Shown here: positions 1 through 13,900 of the stretch, one piece after another
Numbering within the stretch: the first letter of the stretch is position 1
How the letters are laid out: the number at the start of each line of letters is the position of its first letter
Assembly (NCBI GenBank): GCA_030765055.1
Contig: CM060955.1
Coordinates: 96,626,647 to 96,690,646 of the forward strand
Source: Mantis religiosa
Lineage: Eukaryota; Arthropoda; Insecta; Mantodea; Mantidae
DNA: 64,000 bases
Direction: 5' to 3'
Position numbers and translations under genes: made by a program
The notes under the pieces: model-generated
Told to the model about the DNA's origin: nothing
Database searches by the model: none
The model's input: the letters and a program-made list of their open reading frames with translations, nothing else

Positions 1-37
1 AAATATTAGGCGCGCTCTGCACAAAGAATCGCTTTTG

Positions 38-293
38 CTACAGTGAAACAAAGTAGTGAAATTTCAACGATTTATTAATGTAGTCTCTACTTTTTTGTTA
101 CTGTAGATGTATACCGCCTTTAATGTGTTTCAAACCAGTTTTTGTTTCGTTTAAGTAACTTAATACGGAAGATACGGAACTGTATTTATGATGCATTTTT
201 ACAGCATTTAACAATTGAAATGTCTTGTTCTGTTTATTACGTATCCGTTTCTGGCCCCTGAAGGGTTTAAATGGCCTTCAGCGAAGCGGTTAA
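38..293 (+). repeat. Dispersed repeat A, copy 1
   Basis: About 256 bp here align with 40707-40974 in the same orientation. Shared blocks include cagtgaaacaaagtagtgaa, tctctacttt, and gggtttaaatggcc near the 3' side. No coding capacity is seen. The family is unknown. Confidence 0.7.
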
Positions 294-409
294 GCATACT
301 ATCATTTACATTTTTGGCATAAATGATAAGGTGTATGAACATACTGTCACGGTAAAGGGCATTTAAGTTTCGGTGCAAATAGATGGATAGGTTTCACGTA
401 GATAACGAA

Positions 410-806
410 CGTGTGTAAACAGATAGTGCCGGCAGGCAAGATGAGTCAAAGGCCTCGCCGGGTAGATTAAGTTACGTTTGTGGAAGGTGATAAAATGTTC
501 GAACTATGTAACTAGATGCCTTGTTTCCAGAAAGTTCTAGTGATTGACAGAACAGTCTGGTAATCATGAATGGAGATATAAAAGGGATTGTGACATGCTA
601 GCAGGACAGTTGTGAAATGAGAGATAGCCAGCTGTGTTGTTGTAACGAGAGCTAAAGATGTAATCTGCTTGTTATTGTGATTGACCTTGTAAGACTGTAT
701 ATGTGATTTAATGTTCTTACGTGAGAATTGAATAGTGTATTTCGACAAAAATAAAGGAGATTTTTAGTTTCTGCAACTCGGCCTTTTAATTCTATGAACC
801 CACAAA
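410..806 (+). repeat. Possible LTR-like segment
   Basis: The segment ends with an AATAAA (750-755), about 35 bp, and then cttttaattctatgaaccca. A very similar end (cttttaattttacgaaccca) follows another AATAAA-containing stretch at 35320-35378. An R-U5-like 3' end shared by two loci suggests an LTR family. I cannot define the 5' ends or target duplications. Confidence 0.3.
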
Positions 807-1521
807 GTTACAATACTATTATGTTTATTGAGCATTGAAGTCATTAAAGATGTATTTAAATGTATAAATGATTAAGGGGAAGGGGAAATTATGACTATCT
901 CAAGGACCTTAGGTCACCTTCAACTTTGTGACATCTACTGCTTTATAAGCATGAACCTTGTAATATGTGATTACTATTTGGCAAGTACAGCTTCATAAAA
1001 TTTAAGTTATTTTATTAACATTTTGATTTGTTAGTAACTTGGTGAAAAAAGAAGAAGATAAACTTGCTCTTTAATATTTATGGCTTTGTATTATTTACAC
1101 TACTAAGATATTCGTCTCTTAAAAGCAAGGTTTGTAACTTCATTAGTGCCAACAATGCTATAGACACCATGCAAATGAACCTAATAATGTTGACTAAGGT
1201 ACCTAATATATAACCTAATGATCAATTAGTTACAAACCTACCTTACCTCAAAGCAAATAGATTATATCCCTTCCATCACGTGCATGCAAACCATGTGTTA
1301 GCTGGTGATGTGATGTGTTGTCATTGTGTTTTCAAAATAGGAGTTGGATAAGAATTGCATATGCCAGAGATACAGTATGAGAGTTATAGTCTTCAAGTTG
1401 CTTGCAGAGAATATGAATTGCCTTACAGAACAAGTGTAGTGGTGGATAAAAGCTTGCAGATGCCAAAATGTAGCAGACATGTGTCAGCCAAATTATCCTA
1501 ATGTCGGTGAAGAAGTGCATG

Positions 1522-1720
1522 CTGCTGGCCCCATATCTCATTCGGTAGAGCACCTGCTTGCCATGCTAGGCGTCCTAGGTTCGATTTCTGGTAGTGGGGG
1601 TGGGGATTTTTCTCCAACCAAGATAATTCATCTTCCCCAGAGTCTGGAAGTATGATTGAGAGTGCAAATGCGTGCGTGATCTAATGATTAAAACCCAAGG
1701 AATACAAGTTAACACCTTCG
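1522..1720 (+). mobile_element. tRNA-derived SINE, Gly(GCC)-like head
   Basis: The head at about 1525-1600 has an A-box-like tctcattcggtagagc, an anticodon region ttgcca and a B-box-like ggttcgatttc, followed by a non-tRNA body. The acceptor stem is imperfect, so this is a SINE and not a tRNA gene. Confidence 0.55.
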
Positions 1721-1789
1721 ATATGTTCCAAAGGAGAACGGCTGCTGATATGACCATTGCAGTTAAAGGTGGGGTATAAATGGAAGAAA

Positions 1790-2530
1790 AAAGGTGCATG
1801 CTCTCGCCATGATATGGTACAATGATCAGCATCATAAGATTCATGAGCTGGCCCGATACACTGAATTACAGCATACAATTGTGCTTCACATTCTAAAGCA
1901 AAACAATAAAGTGGACATAAATTGCTTCCTGCTAGGTTCTGCACGTAACCACTTGGAAAACTATGGGCGCAAACAAAAGGCTTTCTTACATGCTATCATC
2001 ATGCTAGATGAGCCCTGGGCCAAATTGAAAGAGCCACAACTGAAACACTAATCAAATAGTGTCATTACAGGTCACCACAAAGATTAAAAGTTTGTGAGAA
2101 ACCAAGCAATGTGAAAGTTATGGTGATTTTTGTGTACGAATGTGATGGTGTTATCCTAACATTGCATTCTTCCACATTAGACCATCAATGTGCAGTATTA
2201 ATTTTCATTTTTGGAACACAAACTGTGACCAGCTTTGGAAAAGAAGCAGTGATATTTTCTGCACAACCCCATATCATTTTGCACCACAAGCTTTGGCTGA
2301 TTTGTCAGTCAATGGGCCTGGAAGCCCTTGTGACTAATTTAAATCATAAGATAAGCAAACCCCTTTGTGCAATGGCTTCAGAACTGCTCCAGATATTTGT
2401 CAGACAGCAGACATTACCATTCAAACTACAATATCAACATAACTAGCATTATTAAAGATATCCTATGACTTCCTGCTCGCTTGCAATGAATTATACATAA
2501 TGCTGGCGACTGCAGTAAAACTTGGAACAT
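1790..2530 (+). pseudogene. Tc1/mariner-superfamily transposase relic
   Basis: Two consecutive open segments resemble one transposase. The first (1794-2051) has an HTH-like stretch (HHKIHELARYTELQHTIVL). The second (2111-2446) has KVMVIFVYECDGVIL, the first catalytic beta-strand region, and a decayed PHIILHHK where families have an ILHDNA-type motif. In-frame stops and missing catalytic acids show it is dead. The subfamily is not resolved. Confidence 0.55.
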
Positions 2531-2539
2531 GTATCTCTT

Positions 2540-4870
2540 TTGTAGCAGTTGTAAATAAATAGTTGCCACTATTAAAACTCCAACCCACATATATTAAAAC
2601 CAGTCACGCATACCAGTTATCCAACCTTCTTCAATATCAAGACCCCAATTAGAGGTAGAAGCACTAGATGTATATTACAGAGAATCTTCTCAAAATGAAG
2701 TTTCAATGTACTCAAAGCTTCAGTTGCATATATTAATTTAAAAATTCTAATGAGAAACTCAGCCAAAATGTAATATTAGACTTCATTGAATTACCACAGA
2801 TAAATTAACTGGAAAATTGCTATAATTGCATATAGAGCTCATGTACTGGAAATGGTTACATCAGATAAGAGTTCTACCACCATTACCACAACACTGTGCA
2901 GGAACTCTTGAAACACTTATGAAAGTCTGTCAGAATTATATTTAAGGTTATTTCATCTTTTGAATAATTAGCAGATGTAAGTGAATATAGCTTTATAATT
3001 GAAATCATTTGATAATATTGACAAATTCAAACAATAAAATGTTCAGAAACAAACAGTTTGGCTATCTTCTCAAATTCTGAGCTTAAATTTCAAGTTCTAT
3101 TCTACACCAAGTTTAATTTCAGATATGCATCCAACCAACAGAAGGAAAGCTGATAATTATGAATCCAAGTTCTTTTATATCTTCAAAATAAGGGACAACT
3201 AATGCACACACTAAAAAAAGTGCACATGCATTTAAGGTAATTAACTATGCTGCATTAAAATATTTAATACAATTTGTTCTTTTTTTATTCCAACATTGCA
3301 AAACTGAGAATAAATGGATACTAACAAAGGAATAGTCAATTTTTAGAACTGAATCCTTGTTAGAGTATTTATATAACAGATTTCTTTAGTTATGGCCTGC
3401 TATTAGTACATTCAAAATGGAATCCAAAATTGCAAAGAAATGAGTTACATACATTAGCATAAAACATGCAGAATTTCTGAAATTTTACTGGCATTAATTT
3501 TGAACTACAATTTTATTATAATTTAAAATGCTATTTTAAATAATGATTTGATATTTTATTAAAGTATGATTCCATCAATCTTCTATTCCACTTAAGGCAT
3601 TTTATATGTAAATATCTTAAGCACTATTTAGGTTCTTTGAAACCCATTAGCATATCATATTAGGTCCAAAGACAAAATTCTAACTGAATGAGGCTATGAT
3701 TACAAACTTCAGACAATAAAGTCTATCTTCAATCATTTTGCCAGCAAAATAAACAGTGTAACTTAACGTATTAAACTGTAAAAATTTTCTTATAAATTTT
3801 TACATAAACTGCTTCTTATAAAATATAAGAGCAGTAAATTCTAAATATATTTTATTTTTCTTTCATGATGGAGCTGGAAGAGTAAATAAGATACGTGAAA
3901 AACATGTAGGAAAAATATGGTTATCACTTCACATGCATTTGCATTAAATAGAGCGAGAATATTAATATTTGCTAAAACATTCCATTTCCCCCACTTTTAC
4001 AATGATCAATGATCTTGATAAGGTAAAAGGAAGAACTTAAAACTGAGATAAAATACTTCTCATATACAGCCAGAAACAGTGACCATAAAGGGTTATCAGA
4101 AGATGTTAATATAAGGAGAAAGATTAGTAAATTCCCTCCACATATTTCAGACACTGAATATTAAAATCAAACTGTAGTCCAGCTTGAACAATTGGCAACA
4201 AATATAAATGTTGAAAGGCTTTAATGGTTGGTATTGATACTAAAACAAGTTTCTGAGCTTATAAACTACGGGGAAAAGGAGAAATCTAGTAGAACATGGA
4301 CCATAAGTCCAGGAACTAGTTTGCTTAATACAATAAGAGTTTGATAAATTTTAGCTATAAAATGAAACATCGCACATTTTAATTCAAAAAATATTTGCTA
4401 ATCAACTATGGAGCATCTTTACTTTCAATTTTTATTATCGAAATATAAACTTATATACAACCAATTATACCACATTTCTAAGTAACTGCCCAGCAACAAT
4501 TTTGCATACAACAACTGCCTTCAATGTCTGCTTCATAGTAATGTGTTTTAAAAGTTTTTGATCAGAGTAAATGACTGATGAATTAGAATGATAGCAGTCA
4601 ACATAATAAAGAAGTTAACTGATAACCCAACTGTTGTGAAAAGATCTCTAAAATAGTATGTTGATGCTTATGTTTAAGTAAATCTCAAAAAAGCAAAAGT
4701 TAGGCACAAGTTTAACATACTGGTGAATAATGGCCAATGACTTCATAAAGGTGCTCTATACATACCAAATCCCCTTTCCACCTGCAAGCATTTTGCCAAG
4801 CAAGACAGTGAACTACAAATAAAAGTGCTATTACTACTAAATAGGTTTTTTGCAGTGATATGTGCTGAAA
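2540..4870. other. AT-rich stretch without recognised gene
   Basis: This is presumably Clc intron 2 sequence. I looked on the minus strand for the missing Clc exons (heavy-chain-binding coiled coil) and saw no convincing candidate. No clear repeat was identified. Confidence 0.4.
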
Positions 4871-4876
4871 ACTTAC

Positions 4877-4993
4877 CGGACCCCATTCCAACAGACTCAA
4901 AACCTTCCTGCTGTCCAAAGTTATCAATCATCTCAAAGCTGCCCGAGTGATCTACTTGAGCTGGGGCCGACCCTTGTGGAAGGAATGTACCAT
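4877..4993 (-). CDS. Clc: Clc coding exon 2
   Basis: The exon has 117 nt: 2 nt completing a split codon, 38 codons, then 1 nt. The acceptor is cctgtag just right of 4993 and the donor is a consensus gtaagt at 4871-4876. It encodes GTFLPQGSAPAQVDHSGSFE and then MIDNFGQQEGFESVGMGS. The phase fits exon 1 exactly, which is the main support for the pairing. Its similarity to other light chains is weaker than that of exon 1, as expected for this variable segment. Confidence 0.8.
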
Positions 4994-7900
4994 CTACAGG
5001 CAGAGCAGAAATCACTGCTTTGCCATCTCATTTCACACCAACAAGCAATATCATCATGCCAAGACAATCAACATATACAGCAACATTAAACATTTCCAAA
5101 AATGCACACATACATACATTTATATACACACATAACTTTATATTTTAATATGAAGCTTCTAAATCAGAAAAAATTACCTACTTGTTGTATACATATGACC
5201 ATATTTATAAATAAATTTAGCAGTAAATATTAGAACTTATTACAAAGACTTTTACAATACAACCTCCTGATAAACATCCACACCCACGAACACACACAAA
5301 CACACAAAATATATATACATATATCTGTTGGATTAACTTTTGTATTAATTCTTTTTGACTTGCTATAAACTCACAAAACATTCAAGATGTACAACTTAAG
5401 ACGAGAAAAATGTCCTTTGCTTAAAGCCTGAACATAGCTGAAGTCCAATTCAGCATAGCAACTTCTCTACCCTTGTTTGTCATTTATGCACAAGAAGTTT
5501 CGCACTGTGTGCAATTTGTATATGCTTACTACAGGTACTTTATCTACTCCCTATTGCAGATTGTCAATGACAAAGGAGCTAGCTTATCCACTGAACTACC
5601 ACTCAAGAGATGGATGAGTGAAACTTCTTGCAAATTTTACCAAAACACCTTTTATCCTGCATAATATGGGGTTCTTTTCAGTCATTTGCTATTTATATAC
5701 TAGCATGCTGCAGCACACTGTAAAAATAGTAAAAATTTGCCATTTCTCTTTGAATACAAGACTGTGCAAACAAAATGGACAAAAATATGTTTTGTAGCCC
5801 TCTCAAGGTATAACTAGAAACTAAGTGCTGAAAGTGGAGTTTGATCCACTAAGAGAAGGGAAATAAGTATTTTTGATTGTGCATGCTCTGATGTGACACC
5901 CCTGTAACCTGTAAGTGTGCTGTGTTTATCATAGGCATTCTTCAGTAGAGAGCTGTTCATATGCCGTGTCTGACAGTATATTTTTTTCTTTGAAAGTGCA
6001 CATAAAGCATTGTGCAATTCGTATTATGATCTGAAGCCCTTTCCCTCCAGATCTTTGGAAAAGAAAGTGAGAGTTAAGAGTTACGTAGACTTACTCCATA
6101 TTTAAACACTACAAGGTGTTCTAAAATTCATTGAGATAACATTCCAAAAGGCGACTTACAATGTTATAAGTCCTTTAAGTACCATGCCTCATAGTTAACT
6201 CAATTTCATCAAAGTTAATTGCTTTTTCACACAAGCAGAGTGTAAGCTTAATTAGAAAGGTAGAATCCTAAATGCTGTTGCCAAGATCTGAGCTATGGAT
6301 CATCAGCTTTAAATGCTGCCGTTTTGAACCAACTGAGCCACCATACCCAATTAATTTTTAAGCAGAACCTTTATATTCAAATCTCACTTGGCACTGTACA
6401 GTAATCACATACCAAATTTTTAATAAGATGATTGTGTGATAGTGGCATATGTGCATCTGTATTTCAGCTACAACATTTTGAAAGCTTGAAAAAACCATAA
6501 TAAAGTTATTACGTATACTTACAAAGTATTCTCATTCATTTTCAAAACATGAATTAGCATCTCACTAAGGAAATTCTGTTGCCTGTAGTAGTATGAACCA
6601 ATACAGTAGAATTAAAATTACTTTAAGATCCTGAAGCTGCCATAAAGCATATAAAGCACCTGGAGGGTAAAGCAACATTGCTTATAAATGCCTCGGCACG
6701 CATGATGGTTAGAAGGGTTAAAACTACCAAAATTAAATTGTTCATATTTACATTTCTGATACAAAGCAAAGGAGCTGTTTTGAACAATAAGATATTATGT
6801 TACGGCAATGTACAGATGAAACTGAGAACAGTGAAAATGTTCAGCACTGTTTAAATTTGTTTTTCGTAATGCTTCTGCCATGGAGTGTTTCTGAAAAAGC
6901 TGGGATTAAGAATAAGAAATAGAAACCTAATATACTCATATTACACAATAGTTTACTGATCAAATTTCCTGAACACCCAAGTAATAGTTAACGTTTACTT
7001 TCTCTGTGGGCCATATTATACTAACAGGAACAAAGCTGAAAAACTTTTCAAAACTAATGAATTCATAACGTGCATTTTAACTTGAAGTGTATTTATAGTT
7101 TTAAAACACAATACATATTTCTGAAAACTTAGAATGTTCAGCTGTGCACTGCCTTAAGATGGCATAACTAATAATCTAACTCAGGATTATGCTGGCAGGA
7201 GGGGGGCAACATCCAGGGAAGAATCACTAAGTAGCCACTATTTTATTCTTACAATAATGCAACTGCTGATGTTAAGAAGTAATGCCCATATTACAAACTT
7301 CCTCGGGCATGTCAGCAATGGTTCATTGGCTCAGTGTGTAAATATTAATAAAATGCCAATAACAAGTAACAAAAGACGAAAACCAACATTCAAAGCTCAA
7401 AAAGACATGCGCTAAAATGGTAAAGTACAACAAACAAGTTAATGACTGCAAAATCCTCTCTTCTAGTACTGTTTGCTTTTAATAAAACATAATAAAATAA
7501 ACAAATAAACAAGCTTTTTTAAAACTAACAAAAAAATTATGTAAGGTTAGATTACCAAGCAATATCTACACTTTACATAACATGTGCGTCAACATGACAA
7601 AAGTGACATTTTTGGCAAAACTCAATGGGACAGAGGGGAATGATTGCCTAATTGGTTGAAGTTATGTGGTGCGGCCTTAAAGAGGTGTGGTCACTGTTGT
7701 CACTTTAAACTTCAAAGGAACTGTCAGGATTCTAAAGTAATTTAAATTCAACTGTAGTAAAAGTAGTTACAGGCTCAGTCATTCTTCTGCTACAGTATCT
7801 CTTTACTAAATGTGTGAATTTGAATCTTTGAAGTTTCATTTGCATAATCTGGTATATATTTATTTTTTGCCTATGCACAAAAGAAGATTGCACACAAAAT

Positions 7901-10900
7901 AAAGGTTATTTTAGAATAGTGTCCTATTGCAATTACAATACAATATAAATGGTTATAGAAACTATTATAAATTACATAAAATAAGTAAAATGAATCAGTG
8001 ACATGCTAAGACCCTAACCATAGATCTCTGGGTATCCATACTGATATTCTTATGCCAAGTTCTCATACCAGGATGCTTTATCTACATTGAAGCTTCTCAT
8101 CTGTTTCAGGAATCACTCTAAACCTTCAAGATAATTTTTAATAAATGAGATATCAATCTTTTTAATTATTGGACTTTACTATTAATGATTAAGGTTAATT
8201 TGTGTTTGTTTTAATACATGCTCTTTCACACCAGCTGTGATGGTTGAAAAGAGACCAGTTTTAAATAATAATTCTAGATGTAATCGCAAAACACTATTTG
8301 TAGTTTTATTGATACTCGTCATTTTTTTATATTAATGAGAGACTAGTTTCAAAGGCAATATCATCAGGAACACAAAAATAAAATTTGGAATTTACAGGAA
8401 ACCAACATATTCAGAAAATTACATAAAACATAATAGCCACAACCCAATTACACAAACATGCAATAATAAACAGCCTTACACACAGACTAGTCAACATACC
8501 CATGGAAAAAGAAGAATATTTCAAAGAACAAAAAGCAATAACATACATAGCAGAAGAAAATGGATACAACAAAAGTTTGGTGTTGAAGAAAATTAGAAAA
8601 GCTAAACTAAAATCTTGGCACCTACTAATACACTCAATTTTAAAATTGCTAAATTCAAAAACAAAAGATGAAATCCCATCAGTTAACAGATTCGGAATAT
8701 ACCAAATAAGTTGTAAGAATTGTGAAAAATGCTACATAGGTCAAACTAAAAGATCTAAAAACCAGAGTCAAAGAGCACTTTAGAAACATCAGATTGAAAC
8801 AAAAAAAGTCAGCAGTAGCATTTCATTTTTGGAATGAAAATCATGACATTGATCCAAATCCAAAATTATTAAAAGGAGTGATAAACCAAAATAGACATGA
8901 GAGAACATATTCATATGGAAAAATAAGGATTGTGTAATGAACTTTGAAATCCCACCAGTAGATAATTTGACAAGAAAGTTCATAATTCCACCACCAGAGA
9001 GAAAGCAGACAACAGATGCCAGTTGGAAAGAGACTGAAAATGGAGGCGATTGCCTTTGAAACTAGTCTCTCATTAATATAAAAAATTGACGAGTATCAAT
9101 AAACCAACTACAAATAGTTTTTGCAATTAATTTTGACGTCACTGTTACTAAATTCCTCCAAACACAATTCTAGATGTACTCCCAAATGGACTCGAACCAT
9201 GGATCCAAATTTATCAAATCTGATTCAGCATTCCAACTTGGCACTTACACTATGCTAGGGAGGAAAAATATTTATCAAAACACATAAAAGTAAAAGTTTA
9301 CCAAGAGTATAAGCCTGAAACTTTGAATATAGAAACATTACTTGCTAGCCACTTGGACAAAAAGCCATAGCGCAGCAGACAAGCTCTGCTGTGTAAATTA
9401 GAACTACTATTTTAATAGAAGCTACATCTCAAACCAGTTGGGCTGGTTTTTTTTTTTTATAGGTGTACATCTGCTATGAAACACTTTGCTGGGCCTTAAC
9501 ATGAAGCATATATCTATGGAAACATAGAAGCAAAATTTCTGTGTAAATTTTAAAATGAAGCAATGATTGACATGAGCTGCCTAATGGAAAACAATTGTAC
9601 TGTGATGAATAGCAAATGGGAAGCTATAAAGGCATTATTAACCTGTAAGTGTTGTGATAAAACAATGATTAGATTGTGGTTACAAGATGAAATACAGCAC
9701 AATTTAGCATGTCTTGCAGAGCATTTCACTGTGTTGTGGGCTCTATCATAATGTTTACAGCACTCTGTACAACAAATCTAGGAAGTCACTTCTCACTCGC
9801 CAACAAACAGTATAAAGGAGTTTACAACTAGGAGGAAGAAGTTCTTGAACCAATTTAAAGTAAAGGATATTATGTTGCAAAGCATTAATGTTGCAGTACT
9901 TACAGTAAGGTCAATTCATTGATCAGGTGTGGGAAGGTGCAAAGAGTTTAATTAATAACATACAGAAAAGTAAAACTTTGATGTTTTATCAACTATTTAC
10001 ATAAACAAGAGAATCTTAATCCAATCATTGGAAACACAACTGTTCCAATTTGATTATTTTTGGACTATGCAACACTAACTCAATGTAGCTTTTGATGTTT
10101 TATCAACTATTTACATAAACAAGAGAATCTTAATCCAATCATTGGAAACAACTGTTCCAATTTGATTATTTTTGGACTATGCAACACTAACTCAATGTAG
10201 CTTTTGATGTTTTATCAACTATTTACATAAACAAGAGAATCTTAATCCAATCATTGGAAACAACTGTTCCAATTTGATTATTTTTGGACTATGCAACACT
10301 AACTCAATGTAGCTTTTGATGTTTTATCAACTATTTACATAAACAAGAGAATCTTAATCCAATCATTGGAAACAACTGTTCCAATTTGATTATTTTTGGA
10401 CTATGCAACACTAACTCAATGTAGCTTTTGATGTTTTATCAACTATTTACATAAACAAGAGAATCTTAATCCAATCATTGGAAACAACTGTTCCAATTTG
10501 ATTATTTTTGGACTATGCAACACTAACTCAAACAATGTAGCTTTCATTAAGATCGCTTCTTAATGCGGATCCATTTTGCAATCTTCCAGAAAACTGTTTC
10601 GATGGTTTTATTTGCAAGAAATTATAGACTGCAATACAAAACTTGAAAGCACTATCTCCTACCCTTTTTTTTTTTCTTATTATTTTCTTTCTTTGTTTAG
10701 CTTTGCAATTCTGGTACTGAATTAATAGTGATATGATCCAGTACAAGGATTATTTAAAAAGTTCTTGGAATGTCCAAAAGATTGTAGCAACATTTCCAAA
10801 GCACTTTTCAAAACCAGCCATCTAAACATGGATGGAAACATTTGTGCAAACAATGTGTTCAGGAATTTTAGCAGGCACAGGTGTGTTACAATGTTGTAGA

Positions 10901-13900
10901 CAAACTGGCTAATATGAAAACATCAAGCAGTTATTATGTAGCTGATAAGGAAGAGTATATAAAACGGAATTTCATACTGATGATACTGCAATATTCTATA
11001 CCATCATTTTCAACCAATTCCAACTGGATGTAGAGTCTAAATGAAGCTGCAAAACTGGAAAGATCATGCATGTTGAAGGATATTCTACTGAGAAAGTTTC
11101 TCGGTAGAAAGAAATTATGACAAAAGAAAGTTTGTCTAATAAAGATCTTAAATCATTTGTAGAGACATTTTCCATGCCTGAAGGAATCCAACTTACATTA
11201 CTGGACCAAATGCATAAATGTCAAGGAAAATTTGTTGACAAATAATTTCAAAACCGGCAGCATTTTGGGCTTCATTTCTGAGAAACTTAAAATGAAGCCC
11301 ATATAATAGTCAACATCCTTTAAAGCAGATTGTTAGTCAGCATATGTACTGATTGTTTTATAATAGCCTGTGTGAGCACTAGCTGGAAAGTTGAATCAAT
11401 CTTGAAATGCAAGGGACTTGAACCACTGTTCTTTGGTTACATTTTATTTTATTTAAACAAATTTACAACCCATTTTTCACCTGTAGGTAATGGGATATTT
11501 ACAGTTTTTATACAATTTCTATATTTTTATTCAAGTGTGCGAAAGATGCTCTTCAGGAATTCTTTCACCGTGTTGAAATGAGTCTTCAAAATCACTGGCA
11601 GGACTGAACTTAAAACAGCTGGTTGATCTCTTGAGTAAAGAGTGCATATTGTCATCAAATATTGGGCTGTCTGTGGAGGTTTCTCAGGACAGCTAAATAA
11701 TGGCGAGGCTCTTATGTTTATTTTGTGGCAGTAGGATTGAAAACGAGCATCATTTGTAAGAAATTGCCTTATGTGACTGGACCAGAGAGATAAGGACTGT
11801 CTGTGGAATATATTGGAGATGAAATGTTTGGTGTAAAAGGCATCATTGGTTTTGGTATACATGGAATTCCAAATCGTAGTGTAGTAGTCTTAACAGCTGT
11901 TAGCTCCAGGTTAAGGGAATGGAATTGTAATCTAGAGCAGTCCTGTACCTGGCAACAATCTCGGTAAGACAGTCAGCTCTTTCATTCCCTTGTAGTCCTG
12001 CATGATCCCTGACCCAGTGGAGAGGATTTTATGTTCCCTATTGAGGGCGATGATATTTTCCTTGAGTTTAACAACCAGGGAATGGGTTGTTCTATTAGCT
12101 GTAGCGAGGATTACTGCCTTCAAATACACATGTATGCCACTTTTTGAAGTACCAGTTGTCTGTTCTATCCAGTCCACATCCATGGTAAAACACGAAGAGT
12201 TCAGCCTGGAAGACTGAGTATTCTAGGGCTAGTCTTACCTCAATGAAAATCTTATTTTTCATAGCTACCATTCCTGCTTCAATATGATTTTCAATCTTGG
12301 ACCAGTCTGTGAAGATGAGAATTTCCATTTTTCTTACCGCTTCTGTAACAGTAATATCTATGTGGTTATCTTTGGAATGAATGCATTTAGATTTTGTTGG
12401 GACTTCTGTTCTTTTCAGTATAGGAATTACTGCATTTGTGGACTGACCTCTAGAGACGGTTTTGATGTCATTATGTAAGTGAACAACTGGATCAATGGAC
12501 ATTATGCAGGCAATTGCTTGCAGAGCATTACTGGTGTCTGTTTTATATGCTTTTGTTGCCATAATCAAGAAGAATCTTTGTATTTGGCTCAATCTGAACC
12601 TGCAGTGTTCTTATCAGTTGAGCTACTAAGATGAAACACCCACATACATATTATATACATCCTTTAAATAAAATAGAGGATGAACTCCTTTGAGCAAACC
12701 TTAATGTTCGATCAAGACAATGTATTTCCAAATTAACATTTGATTGTAGCAGCCAGGACTTAACTGTGATTTAAGTAATTTTTAATTTATTTTCTTATTT
12801 AAAATGCCTTCTTTATATTGTTTCTTGATACCAAGTTAGGGGAGTTCTGCTGAATTTGAAGTGTGTAACGTTATGTTTTAGTTAGAACTTTGTATATGAA
12901 TATCCACTTGGAAATTCTTGTTTTCTGCAATGACTATTAGTGGGCCATGTAATGACAATATAAAAATTGTTTAATTTTGTGATTGGCCGTAGTAATAATT
13001 GTATTACGTAATGTGATGTAGCAGTAAATCGGCCAATCATAAAATTAATAGAGGAGTAACGATAGTAACGGAAAATCAATAATCTTCAGAGATATGTTCT
13101 TTAATCTTGTTTCATGAAGATAGAAAAATGTTACGGTGAATATAAAAGTTTGGTAACGGAAAATCAATAATCTTCAGAGATATGTTCTTTAATCTTGTTT
13201 CATGATGATGGAAAAATGTCGCGGTGAATATAAAAGTTTTGTAATGGAAAATCAATAATCTTCAGAAAGAGTTATTCGGTATACTTGATAGTGATGAGAG
13301 GACATGCAGAAGTGAGGAATTTTAAGTAATTAACAGAAATTATATATTAACTTGAAAATAAGGATTTATAGATGTGTTGGAGGTAACCTAAAGTGATTAA
13401 GAAAGTTTAGAGTAAAATGTAATCCATATTATACAATCAAATTATATATTTAATCAAATTCAATTCAGACGATACAATTGGCGACTTGAAGAAACTGAGC
13501 CCACAAACTGACAACATGGGAAAGAATTGTGCTTGCAAAAAAGAAATAACGCTACATATTGCGCCCTAACGTGTGGCTGATTAAAATGAAGAGAAATTAA
13601 CTGCGAATGGAGAATCGGGTCACAAGTGCCAACTACTAATATTACGGCCATTGCTGACTAAACAGTAATGTGTGCAAATGTTGGTAAAGCCGCACTGTTT
13701 GAACGGTTACCATGGATTTATCTTTGGTAATAGATACCTCTCAGATAACGCACTGATTATTCTTGTAAGAGTGAGAGCGGTACTGACGCGCCTCCCGGTC
13801 ATGTGCTAAGCACCAATGAATGCATCACATCAGCCAATGGAATTCGCAGGAATCACAAATGACAGATATACGTTTACTCCACGTGGAGTTATCAGTGCGT

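Noticed and set aside
1522..1600. Functional tRNA genes at 1525, 18236, 21073, 28835-29082, 39772-40475 and 62116
   Set aside because: All have imperfect stems or are joined to repeated non-tRNA bodies; they are SINE or repeat heads.
3972..4154. Candidate third exon of clathrin light chain
   Set aside because: The translation lacks the charged heptad pattern of the heavy-chain-binding coiled coil and has no supporting splice phase.
9563..9751. Small cysteine-containing ORF as a gene
   Set aside because: No family motif, no splice or promoter context, and it lies within Clc intron 1.
9977..10540. CRISPR-like periodic repeats
   Set aside because: The 112-bp units are contiguous without unique spacers, and the context is a eukaryotic intron; it is a tandem repeat.
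13460..13651. Minus-strand ORF as a gene
   Set aside because: Short, no recognisable domain, next to a MITE; likely chance.
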